Assembly: GCF_003635165.1 (NCBI RefSeq)
Contig: NZ_ML058640.1
Location: 1 to 39,285, forward strand
Source of the DNA: Burkholderia sp. Nafp2/4-1b
GTDB taxonomy: Bacteria > Pseudomonadota > Gammaproteobacteria > Burkholderiales > Burkholderiaceae
Direction: 5' to 3'
DNA length: 39,285 nucleotides
The notes beneath the pieces were generated by a model, which made no database searches, was not told where the DNA came from, and worked only from the letters and a program-made list of their open reading frames with translations. Position 1 is the stretch's first letter. The number at the start of each line of letters is the position of its first letter. The position numbers and the translations under genes were made by a program. Of this stretch, positions 29,353 through 36,521 are shown one piece after another.

Positions 29353-29874
29353 TCAGGAGCTTGTTTTGGTTTCTCGGCGCCGTGTGTGACGGGGTTGCTC
29401 GTCTTCGTCGCTCACCAGTTCATCCGACAATGGGCGGCGAGCCGCGGCTTGGGCGCGTCGCCTCGACGCGGGCGTTGCGGCGATGACTTCTTCGATGGTT
29501 GTTGATCCGTCGTCTTCTAGCGTTACGACGTCGGATTGGCTCAGAACAAACTCGATATAGCGCTCGATTGCCTTCTTGTCCGCGTCAGGTAGGCGGGCAA
29601 AGCGCACGCGGTCATAGTGAATCACGGCCGCGTCGTTGTCGTCATCGGTCAGGAGCTCTGTTGGCGATACGCCGATTGCCTGCGCCAGGGATTCGACGAC
29701 CCGCATCTGGGTGTCGACCTTTGCAGACAGCACGCGATTTACCGAGCTTTGTGAAATTCCCGCACGTTTCGCGATCTTCTCTTGGCGGTCGACGTGCGCA
29801 TAGTGGTCCATATACCAGCGTAGCTTTCGGGCCAAGATGGCGCGGAGGTTTGATTTGGTCGGCAGTGGCTTCAT
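29353..29874 (-). CDS. CI-like phage repressor (XRE family)
   Basis: A 173-aa protein starting MKPLPTKSNLRAILARKLRW. The N-terminal helix-turn-helix is clear (DRQEKIAKRAGISQSSVNRV, LSAKVDTQMRVVESLAQAIG, VSPTELL). The C-terminal part is acidic and then basic (EDEQPRHTRRRETKTSS) and lacks a LexA-type Ser-Lys protease fold, so induction is unlikely to be by RecA-stimulated self-cleavage. I start at ATG 29874; upstream codons read into the operator. It faces a Cro-like gene on the other strand, with palindromic sites between, the typical lysogeny switch. Confidence 0.88.
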   Translation of the reverse strand: MKPLPTKSNLRAILARKLRWYMDHYAHVDRQEKIAKRAGISQSSVNRVLSAKVDTQMRVVESLAQAIGVSPTELLTDDDNDAAVIHYDRVRFARLPDADKKAIERYIEFVLSQSDVVTLEDDGSTTIEEVIAATPASRRRAQAAARRPLSDELVSDEDEQPRHTRRRETKTSS

Positions 29875-29890
29875 GCTGGTATCTTGCCGG

Positions 29891-29957
29891 TTATGGATAA
29901 CCATAAGAGGATTATTGTGCGAGTTGCTGGGTTGCATGAAATTCCATAAATGGATAA
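29891..29957. promoter_or_regulatory. Repressor/Cro operator region
   Basis: TTATGGATAACCATAA (29891-29906) has exact TTATGG/CCATAA arms; TTCCATAAATGGATAA (29942-29957) is an imperfect version. Both contain the ATGGATAA half-site found at 29019-29025. The first covers the repressor start, the second lies 32 bp before the Cro-like ATG. Confidence 0.65.
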
Positions 29958-29988
29958 ACTTGGGCCGGTTTGTTTATCGGGGAGACCT

Positions 29989-30225
29989 ATGCAGATTGAA
30001 CGCGAGCCCATCTTGGCGTTCGTCCTTCGCGAGCTTGACGCGGCTAAGGGCGACTGGCCTGAAATCTCACGGCGAAGCGGAGTTCCGTACCAGACGCTCA
30101 CGAAGATTGCGGGGCGCCTTGTCGGCGATCCCCGGATCTCAACCGTACAAGCGCTTTACGACTGCCTTCGGGAGCGCGACGGGGCGGTGTGTGTTCAAGC
30201 GTCAGCTTCGTCGACTTCGCGATAA
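29989..30225 (+). CDS. Cro-like HTH protein
   Basis: A 78-aa protein starting MQIEREPILAFVLRELDAAK. It has a helix-turn-helix (DWPEISRRSGVPYQTLTKIA, GRLVGDPRISTVQALYDCLR) of the short phage Cro/YdaS type. CGGGGAGACC before ATG 29989 is a good ribosome site. Divergent from the CI-like repressor and first gene of the rightward operon. Confidence 0.82.
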   Translation: MQIEREPILAFVLRELDAAKGDWPEISRRSGVPYQTLTKIAGRLVGDPRISTVQALYDCLRERDGAVCVQASASSTSR

Positions 30226-30438
30226 ACCACCACTGTGACTCCGCATCGTACGTCGTCGTCATGTCGATCGACAGTATGAAAGCGAGTTCGCGCCAATAGC
30301 GCTATGAGCGGTCGATACGACAACAGCGCTGCCCGCTCCGCGTGTGACCCGACGGCGCTGCCACGGGAATTACCTGAGCTTTTTGGCGATGACTGTGTAC
30401 TTCACGCTCGCCGCGATCGCGGCTGAAAAGGAGGAGGG
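30226..30438. other. Short gap after cro
   Basis: About 210 bp, no gene recognised. It ends in AAAAGGAGGAGGG, the strong ribosome site of the next gene. Confidence 0.4.
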
Positions 30439-30702
30439 ATGAACTGGATTCGCGGAGTAGTCCATATCACGACACACGACAACTGCGATGGCGATGCCGG
30501 TGGTGTCCGCGTTATTGCCGGGATAGTGGACAACGCGGATGCGAGTCGGGAGGCTTTCAGTGCTGTGGCCGAAGTGCTTGGACGAGGCGTCGCTAGCGCG
30601 ATTGCCGTGTCCGGGTCTCTTCGTGAGCGCAAGCCGAACAGCGAAGCGTGTCGAGCTTGTCGCCCGCAAAGCCAAACTCCGGATGAGGGATCGACGCAAT
30701 GA
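30439..30702 (+). CDS. Hypothetical phage protein
   Basis: An 87-aa protein starting MNWIRGVVHITTHDNCDGDA. AAAAGGAGGAGGG directly before ATG 30439 is the strongest ribosome site in this stretch. The C-terminal part has a CxxC (EACRACRPQSQ). Its TGA overlaps the next ATG. No family recognised. Confidence 0.68.
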   Translation: MNWIRGVVHITTHDNCDGDAGGVRVIAGIVDNADASREAFSAVAEVLGRGVASAIAVSGSLRERKPNSEACRACRPQSQTPDEGSTQ

Positions 30703-30824
30703 CTTTCATCGTCAGAGATTTTGACGGCGTTGGACTGTACCGGGAATTGGCACGACGATCTTTCCATCGGGCCCGCGCTCGTTCACGTTGCGGCGAGATC
30801 TACCGGGAGCCAATGTCAGCATGA
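30699..30824 (+). CDS. 41-aa coupled small protein
   Basis: MTFIVRDFDGVGLYRELARR then SFHRARARSRCGEIYREPMSA. ATG 30699 overlaps the previous stop (ATGA), and its TGA overlaps the ATG of the CII-like gene at 30821 (again ATGA). The double coupling in an otherwise coupled operon argues for a real small gene, possibly mainly a translational bridge. Basic, no family recognised. Confidence 0.55.
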   Translation: MTFIVRDFDGVGLYRELARRSFHRARARSRCGEIYREPMSA

Positions 30825-31369
30825 CCTGCCGATACGACAGCACCGAATGGCTGGACGTGCTTTATACGTCCGTGCGCAACACGCCTGGCGGCGTCGCCGA
30901 CGCGGCGAACTACCTCACGACCAGGCGCGGCAAGAACATCACGCCGGAGTCGCTTCGCCTGCGCCTGCGCGGTGTCGGCGACAGTCGCCTATCGATGGAG
31001 ATGTTCGAGCTGCTGATCGAATGGATGCAGGAAAAGACCGAAGGGGAGACGTTTGCGCTCGAGGCGCTGCACGCGCTGAACGCACGATTCGGGCTGGTTG
31101 CTGAACACGTCGACGACCAGGTGGCGGACGATGCCGGCGAACCTGGCACGTTGCGGCTCGTTTCGACGGCTTTGCACCTGCAGGCGCATGTGGGTCTCGT
31201 TGCGGACGACGTGACACGCGCACTGACCGAGCAGCGGATCGACGATCGAGACGCCGAGAAGCTCATTGCGACCGGCCGCAAGGGCCAGCGCTTGTTTCAG
31301 CGTTTGATCCATGCTGCTCGCAACCTCGCCGCACGTCGCCGTCGCCGTCGCCGTCATGGAGCGGTTTAA
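30821..31369 (+). CDS. CII/CP76-like phage regulator
   Basis: A 182-aa protein starting MTCRYDSTEWLDVLYTSVRN. The segment TPGGVADAANYLTTRRGKNI, TPESLRLRLRG and SRLSMEMFELLIEWMQ matches the CP76-type regulatory CII family of Burkholderia and P2-like phages, with the helix-turn-helix around residues 17-45. The C-terminal region (GLVADDVTRALTEQRIDDRD AEK) is helical, ending in a run of seven arginines encoded by a (CGTCGC)n repeat. ATG 30821 overlaps the upstream stop, so an alternative start at 30788 is unlikely. It should activate lysogeny or late gene control. Confidence 0.8.
   Translation: MTCRYDSTEWLDVLYTSVRNTPGGVADAANYLTTRRGKNITPESLRLRLRGVGDSRLSMEMFELLIEWMQEKTEGETFALEALHALNARFGLVAEHVDDQVADDAGEPGTLRLVSTALHLQAHVGLVADDVTRALTEQRIDDRDAEKLIATGRKGQRLFQRLIHAARNLAARRRRRRRHGAV
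31334..31357 (+). repeat. CGTCGC hexamer tandem repeat
   Basis: Three exact CGTCGC units and a fourth CGTCAT, at the end of the CII-like gene and covering the ATG of the next gene (31356). They encode the Arg run. Confidence 0.85.
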
Positions 31370-31739
31370 GCGCGGCATGGGGTGCTGCAGGGCCGAGCGT
31401 GAACACATCGGCCTGGGCTGCTCGCCTGAGCAGCAATTGGCGTGCGCGGTCACAACGCTTGCATCCCGACTCCAGTGCGCGCCCGACGACGCGGGGCGCT
31501 TGTTGTCCGAACTCATTGCCACGTTCCCTGATCGGCTCGCTGCGCTTCTTGCGGAAGCGAACGATGCGGGGTGCGTGCGCCTGTTTATCGAGCGAGCCGC
31601 GCGTGCGTGCGCCGCGCTCGCAACCAAGATGGAACGTCACGCGTTTCGCGATCAGCTTACCCATCGTCTCTGCGCGCTGGACCTTGCCGCATTCGACGAT
31701 CTCATGTCGGTGGAATGGCGTCGACTGCGCGGCAAATAA
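31356..31739 (+). CDS. Hypothetical phage protein
   Basis: A 127-aa, cysteine-containing helical protein starting MERFKRGMGCCRAEREHIGL. Middle part: QQLACAVTTLASRLQCAPDD and AGRLLSELIATFPDRLAALL; end: LDLAAFDDLMSVEWRRLRGK. ATG 31356 overlaps the CII-like gene by 14 bases. No family recognised. Confidence 0.72.
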   Translation: MERFKRGMGCCRAEREHIGLGCSPEQQLACAVTTLASRLQCAPDDAGRLLSELIATFPDRLAALLAEANDAGCVRLFIERAARACAALATKMERHAFRDQLTHRLCALDLAAFDDLMSVEWRRLRGK

Positions 31740-31751
31740 CCGGAGACCCTT

Positions 31752-31919
31752 GTGAACGTGAACGGAATCAGCAGCGCCTTGCGAAGCCGCACATCGCAAT
31801 ACAGCCGCTCGCCGAGCGGACGGCAGTGCTATGCGGCCGGGCGTGGCGTATGGCGCAGCTTTTCTCACCAGGTCGCGCGTGAGCGCCGTCTCGCCGAGCT
31901 GGGCCGGCGAGCGGGCTAG
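31752..31919 (+). CDS. 55-aa basic protein, GTG start
   Basis: VNVNGISSALRSRTSQYSRS, then PSGRQCYAAGRGVWRSFSHQ and an Arg-rich end, starting at GTG 31752 with CCGGAGACCC upstream. Short and basic; it fits the operon spacing, but nothing else supports it. Confidence 0.45.
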   Translation: MNVNGISSALRSRTSQYSRSPSGRQCYAAGRGVWRSFSHQVARERRLAELGRRAG

Positions 31920-32022
31920 CAAGGCGCGTTGCGTCACTTGCGGTTGCAGTGTGAGGAATCGTGATCTGGCCGCCAACCGTGTCCTGGGCGGCCAAAGTCA
32001 CTTTGATTGAGGAGATCTTTAT

Positions 32023-34536
32023 ATGGCGACACTTGATCATATCGTTCAGCAGTTGCGCGCAGCCGGGCATCCGGACCTGCCTGCCGGCCATCCGATCGCG
32101 GACGGACGGCATCATCGATATGGGCCGCGCAAGAAGTACTGGTATCAGCTTCGCGAGGTCATCAGCAAGGGGGCCGTCATCGGCTACGGCGGCACATTCG
32201 GCCATTTCTCGGGCGACGATCCGGGCACCGAGCGCTTCGAATGGAGCGGCGCACCGTTGAGCGACGAGGTGCTCGCAGAAACCCGTCGCCGGCAGGAGGC
32301 AGCCGATCGTGAGCAGGCCGAGCGCGACGCGCGGCAGGCGAAGCTTGCCGCGAACCGTGCCCGCGATCAGTGGAACCGTGCGGCCGAGCACGGTAAGTCT
32401 ACGTACCTGGAGCGTAAACGAATCTCAGCCGAGGGCGTTCGGTTCGACGCGGACGGCACGATCTTCGTGCCGATGTTCCAGTACGACGACGTCGGCGAAC
32501 TGCACCTGGTCGGCTTGCAGAAGATCACACCGGACGGCGCCAAGCGTTTCAACAAGGGCATGGAGAAGAAGGGCGCATCCTGCCTGCTCGGCGCGGTGAG
32601 CGCCGACGATCAGGTTGTGCTGGTCGCCGAAGGCTATGCGACCGCGCGATCGATTCGCATGGCGCTTGACCATGCGTTCGCGGTCGACGTGTGCTTTGAC
32701 GCGGGTGGCATCCTGCCGGCCGTACGCCGTTTGCGGGCGACGTACCCGGACGTGCACGTGCTGATCTGCGCCGACGACGATTGGAAAATCGAGCAGCGCA
32801 TGCGCGAGTGGCTCGCCGACGAGTTCGCCTTTCGGGGCGAGTTGGAGTTGGGTGCCGATCCGGTTCGGATCGAAGCGAAGAACACCTGGTATATGGTCGC
32901 GGCATCACGCCGGCGCGATGACAACGGCGTGCCGTACGTCGAGGTGAGCTACGGTAATGACGTGATGCCGCAGCGCCGCAAACGCTTCGAGAACACAGGT
33001 TTGAAACGTGCGTATGAGGCGGCAGCTCAGGTCGACGACGTGAGCGTGGTCTATCCCGTGTTCGCTAGTCGAGGCGAGCGCAAGCTGACGGACTTCAACG
33101 ACCTGCACGTCGAAGACGGTCTCGAAGCGGTCTCCACGCAGATGCAAGCGGCAATCTTGCGCGTTATCGCGCCAGCGAATGAAGACATCCGGCCGGCGAC
33201 GATGGCACCGCCCAGTGCACACGCGCGGCAACCGAAACCGCCCGCGACGTCCGCTGCCGCGAAACAGCCGGAATGGGACGGCCGCGAGGCAGAAAACGGC
33301 GCACACACGTGGGAGCAGGATCTCACGCGCACGGACAAGGGCAAATTGCTGCCGACACTCGGCAACGTCCATCTGATCCTGTCGAACCACAAGGCATGGC
33401 AGGGTGTCATCAAGCAGGACGATTTCGGCGGCCGGGTGATGAAACGCCGTGCGCCACCGTTCTCGCAAGGCACAACGGGCGAATGGACCGACATGGACGA
33501 TCAGCGCACCGTCCTCTGGCTATCTCAGCGGTACGGCATGGAAGCACGCACCGATATCGTGATGAACGCGGTGCTGCTGGTGGCGGATGCGACCCACTAC
33601 CACGACGTGCGCGAGTACCTCGACGGGCTCACATGGGATGGCGTGCCGCGCGTGCGATCGATGCCCGCGACGTACCTGCGCGTGGCCGACAGCGAGTACG
33701 TGCAGCTCGCGTTCATGAAATGGATGATCGCGGCCGTCGCGCGTGTGATGGAGCCAGGCTGCAAGGTCGACAACGTGCTGATCCTCGAAGGCAAGCAGGG
33801 GCACCGCAAATCGACCGCGCTGAAGGCACTGGCCGGCGCCGCATGGTTCACCGATACACCGATCCAGATCGGCAACAAGGATACATATGCGGTGCTGGCG
33901 GGAAAATGGGTGATCGAGCTCGCTGAGCTGGATTCGTTGAACAAGGCCGATTCGTCGGCGGTTAAGAGCTTTTTTGCGACCGCGGTCGACCGGTTCCGCA
34001 ACTTCTACGGCAAGCGTGCGACCGACGTACCGCGCCAGTGCGTGTTCGCCGGTTCGGTCAACTTCGATACGTACCTCAAAGATGAGTCGGGCAACCGACG
34101 CTACTGGCCGCTGCGTGTGGGCGGCCTGGTCGACATCGACGGCATTGTGGCGGTGCGCGACCAGCTGTGGGCCGAGGCCGTGCACCTGTACCGATCGGGC
34201 GTCGTCTGGCACGTGACGGAGCAGGAACGCCCGCTGTTCGAGATCGAACAGGCCGAGCGCTACGAAGGCGACGTGTATGAGGACAAGATCGCGAAGGCGC
34301 TGGAATACGTTGCACGCACGACGATGGAAGAGATCCTCGCCGACGTCCTGAAGCTCGACACGTCGAAATGGACGCTGCCGGAACAGCGCCGTATCGGCAA
34401 GGCGTTGAAGTCGCTCGGCTGGGTGCGCAAGCGGGAGTCGACCGGTTCGCGTGGCTGGTACTACGAGCGCGAGGAGCAGGCCCCGGACGTAAAGCGTGAA
34501 CTGGTCGCGGCCGGCGATGACGACAGTCCGCTGTAA
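32023..34536 (+). CDS. Phage primase-helicase (Toprim plus VapE-type helicase)
   Basis: An 837-aa protein starting MATLDHIVQQLRAAGHPDLP, with GAGGAGATC before ATG 32023. The N-terminal part has a primase-like region and a Toprim fold (VLVAEGYAT, E203; LICADDDW, D251-D253). The C-terminal part is a VapE/DUF5906-type helicase: LEGKQGHRKST (Walker A 590-598, K596), WVIELAELD (E632) and the conserved FVTRSF-like KSFFATAVDRFRNFYGKRA. It ends with the VapE winged domain (TTMEEILADVLKLDTSKWTL). It starts phage DNA replication. Directly after it lies an iteron array. The same Toprim core occurs in the satellite primase, but with a different helicase type. Confidence 0.93.
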   Translation: MATLDHIVQQLRAAGHPDLPAGHPIADGRHHRYGPRKKYWYQLREVISKGAVIGYGGTFGHFSGDDPGTERFEWSGAPLSDEVLAETRRRQEAADREQAERDARQAKLAANRARDQWNRAAEHGKSTYLERKRISAEGVRFDADGTIFVPMFQYDDVGELHLVGLQKITPDGAKRFNKGMEKKGASCLLGAVSADDQVVLVAEGYATARSIRMALDHAFAVDVCFDAGGILPAVRRLRATYPDVHVLICADDDWKIEQRMREWLADEFAFRGELELGADPVRIEAKNTWYMVAASRRRDDNGVPYVEVSYGNDVMPQRRKRFENTGLKRAYEAAAQVDDVSVVYPVFASRGERKLTDFNDLHVEDGLEAVSTQMQAAILRVIAPANEDIRPATMAPPSAHARQPKPPATSAAAKQPEWDGREAENGAHTWEQDLTRTDKGKLLPTLGNVHLILSNHKAWQGVIKQDDFGGRVMKRRAPPFSQGTTGEWTDMDDQRTVLWLSQRYGMEARTDIVMNAVLLVADATHYHDVREYLDGLTWDGVPRVRSMPATYLRVADSEYVQLAFMKWMIAAVARVMEPGCKVDNVLILEGKQGHRKSTALKALAGAAWFTDTPIQIGNKDTYAVLAGKWVIELAELDSLNKADSSAVKSFFATAVDRFRNFYGKRATDVPRQCVFAGSVNFDTYLKDESGNRRYWPLRVGGLVDIDGIVAVRDQLWAEAVHLYRSGVVWHVTEQERPLFEIEQAERYEGDVYEDKIAKALEYVARTTMEEILADVLKLDTSKWTLPEQRRIGKALKSLGWVRKRESTGSRGWYYEREEQAPDVKRELVAAGDDDSPL

Positions 34537-34542
34537 CCGGTT

Positions 34543-34597
34543 GGCGCGCCGTGTCGGTATGGTCGGCGCGCCGTGGCGCCAGCGATGGCGCGCCGTG
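34543..34597. repeat. Three GGCGCGCCGTG iterons at exact 22-bp spacing
   Basis: Copies start at 34543, 34565 and 34587. The 11-bp unit is identical each time and the intervening 11 bp differ. The spacing equals two helical turns, so a protein would bind all three on one face. The position right after the primase-helicase gene suggests the prophage replication origin. Confidence 0.7.
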
Positions 34598-34615
34598 GAC
34601 GTCCGATGTCCCAAC

Positions 34616-34721
34616 GTCCCAAGGCGTCGCCTCGTGTGTGCGCGCAGGGGCGCGACATGCGCGACGTGACGCATGTCGCATGTCGCAGGCGCACACGACT
34701 GCATACCTCATTCCTTGGGAC
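34616..34721. promoter_or_regulatory. Nested inverted repeats downstream of the iterons
   Basis: GTCCCAAGG (34616-34624) pairs with CCTTGGGAC (34713-34721); inside, GCGACATGCG (34652-34661) pairs exactly with CGCATGTCGC (34670-34679), 8-bp spacer, and CATGTCGC recurs at 34679-34686. They could be origin structures or operators for the next gene. Confidence 0.5.
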
Positions 34722-34752
34722 ATTGAGACATTAGGACGAATAGGAGAGCGTT

Positions 34753-35526
34753 GTGATTGATTTGAAAGAGCGGGCAGGCATCGCAATGAGCGCTCGTGGT
34801 CAGTTCACCGACCCGATTGCCGATCCCAAAGTGACTTTGGGTGCGCTTGCCTTTGCGAGCGATCTTGGCCGGATGCTGGTCCGGATCAAGGCCGCGCAGC
34901 AGGCGAAGCCCGAAACGATTCGACGCGCGACGCTGTTGCTGGCTCAGATGATGCGAACGTCGGGGCGGTTCAAACGAGGCAAATTCTCCGGACTGAAGCG
35001 CGACGAGCGCCGCGAACAACGTGCGGGTAACGTTGTCGAGCGTGCGCAGGTGGACGTGATCGAGCGATTCGCGCTGCGGTTGATCGACGAGTGGGTCAAC
35101 GATCAGTGTGTGACGTGCGAAGGCCGTGGCGTGTTTCGGCGATCGCCAGATCAGCCAAAAGCGCCGATACGGTGTCTCGTCTGTGCGGGACGGGGAAAGG
35201 TATGTGTCGCCGAGGAGCGCATTCCGTTCTTTCATGGTCGTAACGGACCGCTGGTATTCCGCGAGTACGAAGGATGTAGCGTCTGCGGCGGCTTGGGGCG
35301 CGTGGCAGCGATGCGGCCCGCCGATGTCAAGGGGCGCCACATTTGTTCGGACTGCGGCGGTACCGGCAAACGACCGATCGATGAAGCCGCCCGCGCACAA
35401 GCGCTGGGCGTAGCCTTGAAGGAGTGCCGACGAAATTGGTCGTGGCGTTTTCACGACATGCTGGGGTTGCTCGACGCGGTCGACGGATCGGTGTCCGACA
35501 CAATGCGTCGGCAATTGCGAGAATGA
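34753..35526 (+). CDS. Zinc-finger phage protein, probable Q-like antiterminator
   Basis: A 257-aa protein with GTG start at 34753 (AATAGGAGAGCGTT upstream). Four CxxCxGxG motifs, as in the DnaJ zinc domain, stand at residues 119, 141, 175 and 198 (CVTCEGRG, CLVCAGRG, CSVCGGLG, CSDCGGTG), forming two zinc sites. Flanks are helical and basic (MMRTSGRFKRGKFSGLKRDE). In lambdoid phages a protein with such fingers between replication and terminase genes commonly serves as late antiterminator, and a terminator lies 170 bp downstream, as expected for a Q target. Not a DnaJ: there is no J domain. Confidence 0.72.
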   Translation: MIDLKERAGIAMSARGQFTDPIADPKVTLGALAFASDLGRMLVRIKAAQQAKPETIRRATLLLAQMMRTSGRFKRGKFSGLKRDERREQRAGNVVERAQVDVIERFALRLIDEWVNDQCVTCEGRGVFRRSPDQPKAPIRCLVCAGRGKVCVAEERIPFFHGRNGPLVFREYEGCSVCGGLGRVAAMRPADVKGRHICSDCGGTGKRPIDEAARAQALGVALKECRRNWSWRFHDMLGLLDAVDGSVSDTMRRQLRE

Positions 35527-35696
35527 AACGTCTTCCATTCCAAGAGTAGATCGCGTAAACTCCGGACATCCTTTACCGCGTCACTGGATATTCGCTGGCA
35601 CCGCGCGTGAGTCGTGCAAACCTCTCGGGACAAAACAACGATACGAGGAGCCCGTTAGGTCATGTGGGGGCGTTCGCCCCGACGAAATGAATTCTG

Positions 35697-35729
35697 AAGC
35701 CCTGAGCGCGAAAGCCCTCGGGGCTTTTT
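35697..35729 (+). terminator. Intrinsic terminator before the late genes
   Basis: AAGCCCTGAG (35697-35706) and CTCGGGGCTT (35717-35726), one mismatch, followed by T. About 30 bp earlier GGGGCGTTCGCCCC forms another compact hairpin. Fits a late-promoter terminator overcome by an antiterminator. Confidence 0.75.
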
Positions 35730-35745
35730 GCATTGGGGCGCTCAA

Positions 35746-35958
35746 ATGCGAATCGAGTCGACAAGCGCCGGGCCGCGTGAGGTCTGGTCGACGTGGGATG
35801 AAGATCGAAGTACGGGGCACGTTACCGCGCGGGGCTTCGTGTTTGACGATGCGATGGACCGCATCGTGTGGGCAATGGACCGGGCGGGCGATCGCGCGAT
35901 CGCCGATGTCGCGGTCGGTGCGGGCATGCCCAATTTTGAGCAGTCGGGGACCCTGTAG
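35746..35958 (+). CDS. Small hypothetical protein upstream of terminase
   Basis: A 70-aa acidic protein starting MRIESTSAGPREVWSTWDED, with GFVFDDAMDRIVWAMDRAGD. ATG 35746 follows the terminator's T-run by 17 bases, with only a weak ribosome site (GGGGCG). Position between antiterminator and terS is typical for tiny phage genes. Family unknown. Confidence 0.5.
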   Translation: MRIESTSAGPREVWSTWDEDRSTGHVTARGFVFDDAMDRIVWAMDRAGDRAIADVAVGAGMPNFEQSGTL

Positions 35959-35970
35959 GCGGCCCGACAT

Positions 35971-36035
35971 GCGGGGGCTCAGACCCGCGTTTTTTCTCTA
36001 CTGTCGAATCTCCCTAGGGGGTCATATTCATGCCG
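35971..36035 (+). other. Probable prophage cos/packaging site
   Basis: GCGGG/CCCGC hairpin (35971-35988), six T, TTTTCTCTACTGTCGA (35992-36007), the perfect palindrome CCCTAGGG (36012-36019), then CATATTCAT (36023-36031) ending in the terS start codon. It lies exactly where lambda-type phages keep cos, immediately upstream of the small terminase gene. A near-copy is in the satellite at 17363-17430. The hairpin with T-run could also terminate transcription. Confidence 0.6.
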
Positions 36036-36521
36036 ACCCAACAACAGATCGCCGAACACCTCGACCTGGATCAGTCGGCCGTTTCACGGTTCGTCGACAA
36101 GATCCAGTTCGATTATCGCGAGGCAACGCTCGATGCGATCCGCAGCGCGTATATCCGGCACCTGCGCGAGATGGCGGCGGGCCGCGCAAGCGGCACCGGC
36201 ATCGATCTGGTGGCCGAACGCGCGAAGACCGAAATTGTCGAGCGCGAGATCAAGCTGCTGACGCTGGCCGAGAAGAAGGGCCAACTGGTGAACGTCGCGC
36301 AGCTCGAACAGGCGTACGGCCAGATGGTCGGCGCATTTCAGACGGAACTGCTGGCGCTGCCCGACAAGCTCGCGCAGGAGCTGCGTACGCTGTACGACGT
36401 CGAGGTCGACGTCGAGTGGTTGAACGAGCATATGTATGGATGCCTTGAGCAGCTATCTCAATACGATCCAGACCGTCCACGCGGTGATCCGCCGGATTGC
36501 GCGGCTGCTGTGCCCGCCTGA
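36030..36521 (+). CDS. Terminase small subunit (Nu1/DUF1441-like)
   Basis: A 163-aa protein starting MPTQQQIAEHLDLDQSAVSR. The N-terminal helix-turn-helix (EHLDLDQSAVSRFVDKIQFD) should bind cosB-type DNA. The middle is a long helix (ERAKTEIVEREIKLLTLAEK) and the C-terminal part (VNVAQLEQAYGQMVGAFQTE, LLALPDKLAQEL) contacts the large subunit in this family. GGGGG of the palindrome serves as ribosome site for ATG 36030. It overlaps the terL start by 86 bases in another frame. Recognises phage DNA for packaging. Confidence 0.88.
   Translation: MPTQQQIAEHLDLDQSAVSRFVDKIQFDYREATLDAIRSAYIRHLREMAAGRASGTGIDLVAERAKTEIVEREIKLLTLAEKKGQLVNVAQLEQAYGQMVGAFQTELLALPDKLAQELRTLYDVEVDVEWLNEHMYGCLEQLSQYDPDRPRGDPPDCAAAVPA

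Noticed and set aside
34543..34597. The GGCGCGCCGTG array as a CRISPR
   Set aside because: Units are 11 bp with 11-bp intervals and only three copies; no cas genes nearby. An iteron array fits better.
33520..34704. 394-codon minus-strand frame
   Set aside because: Antisense to the VapE-type primase-helicase; shadow composition and no ribosome site.
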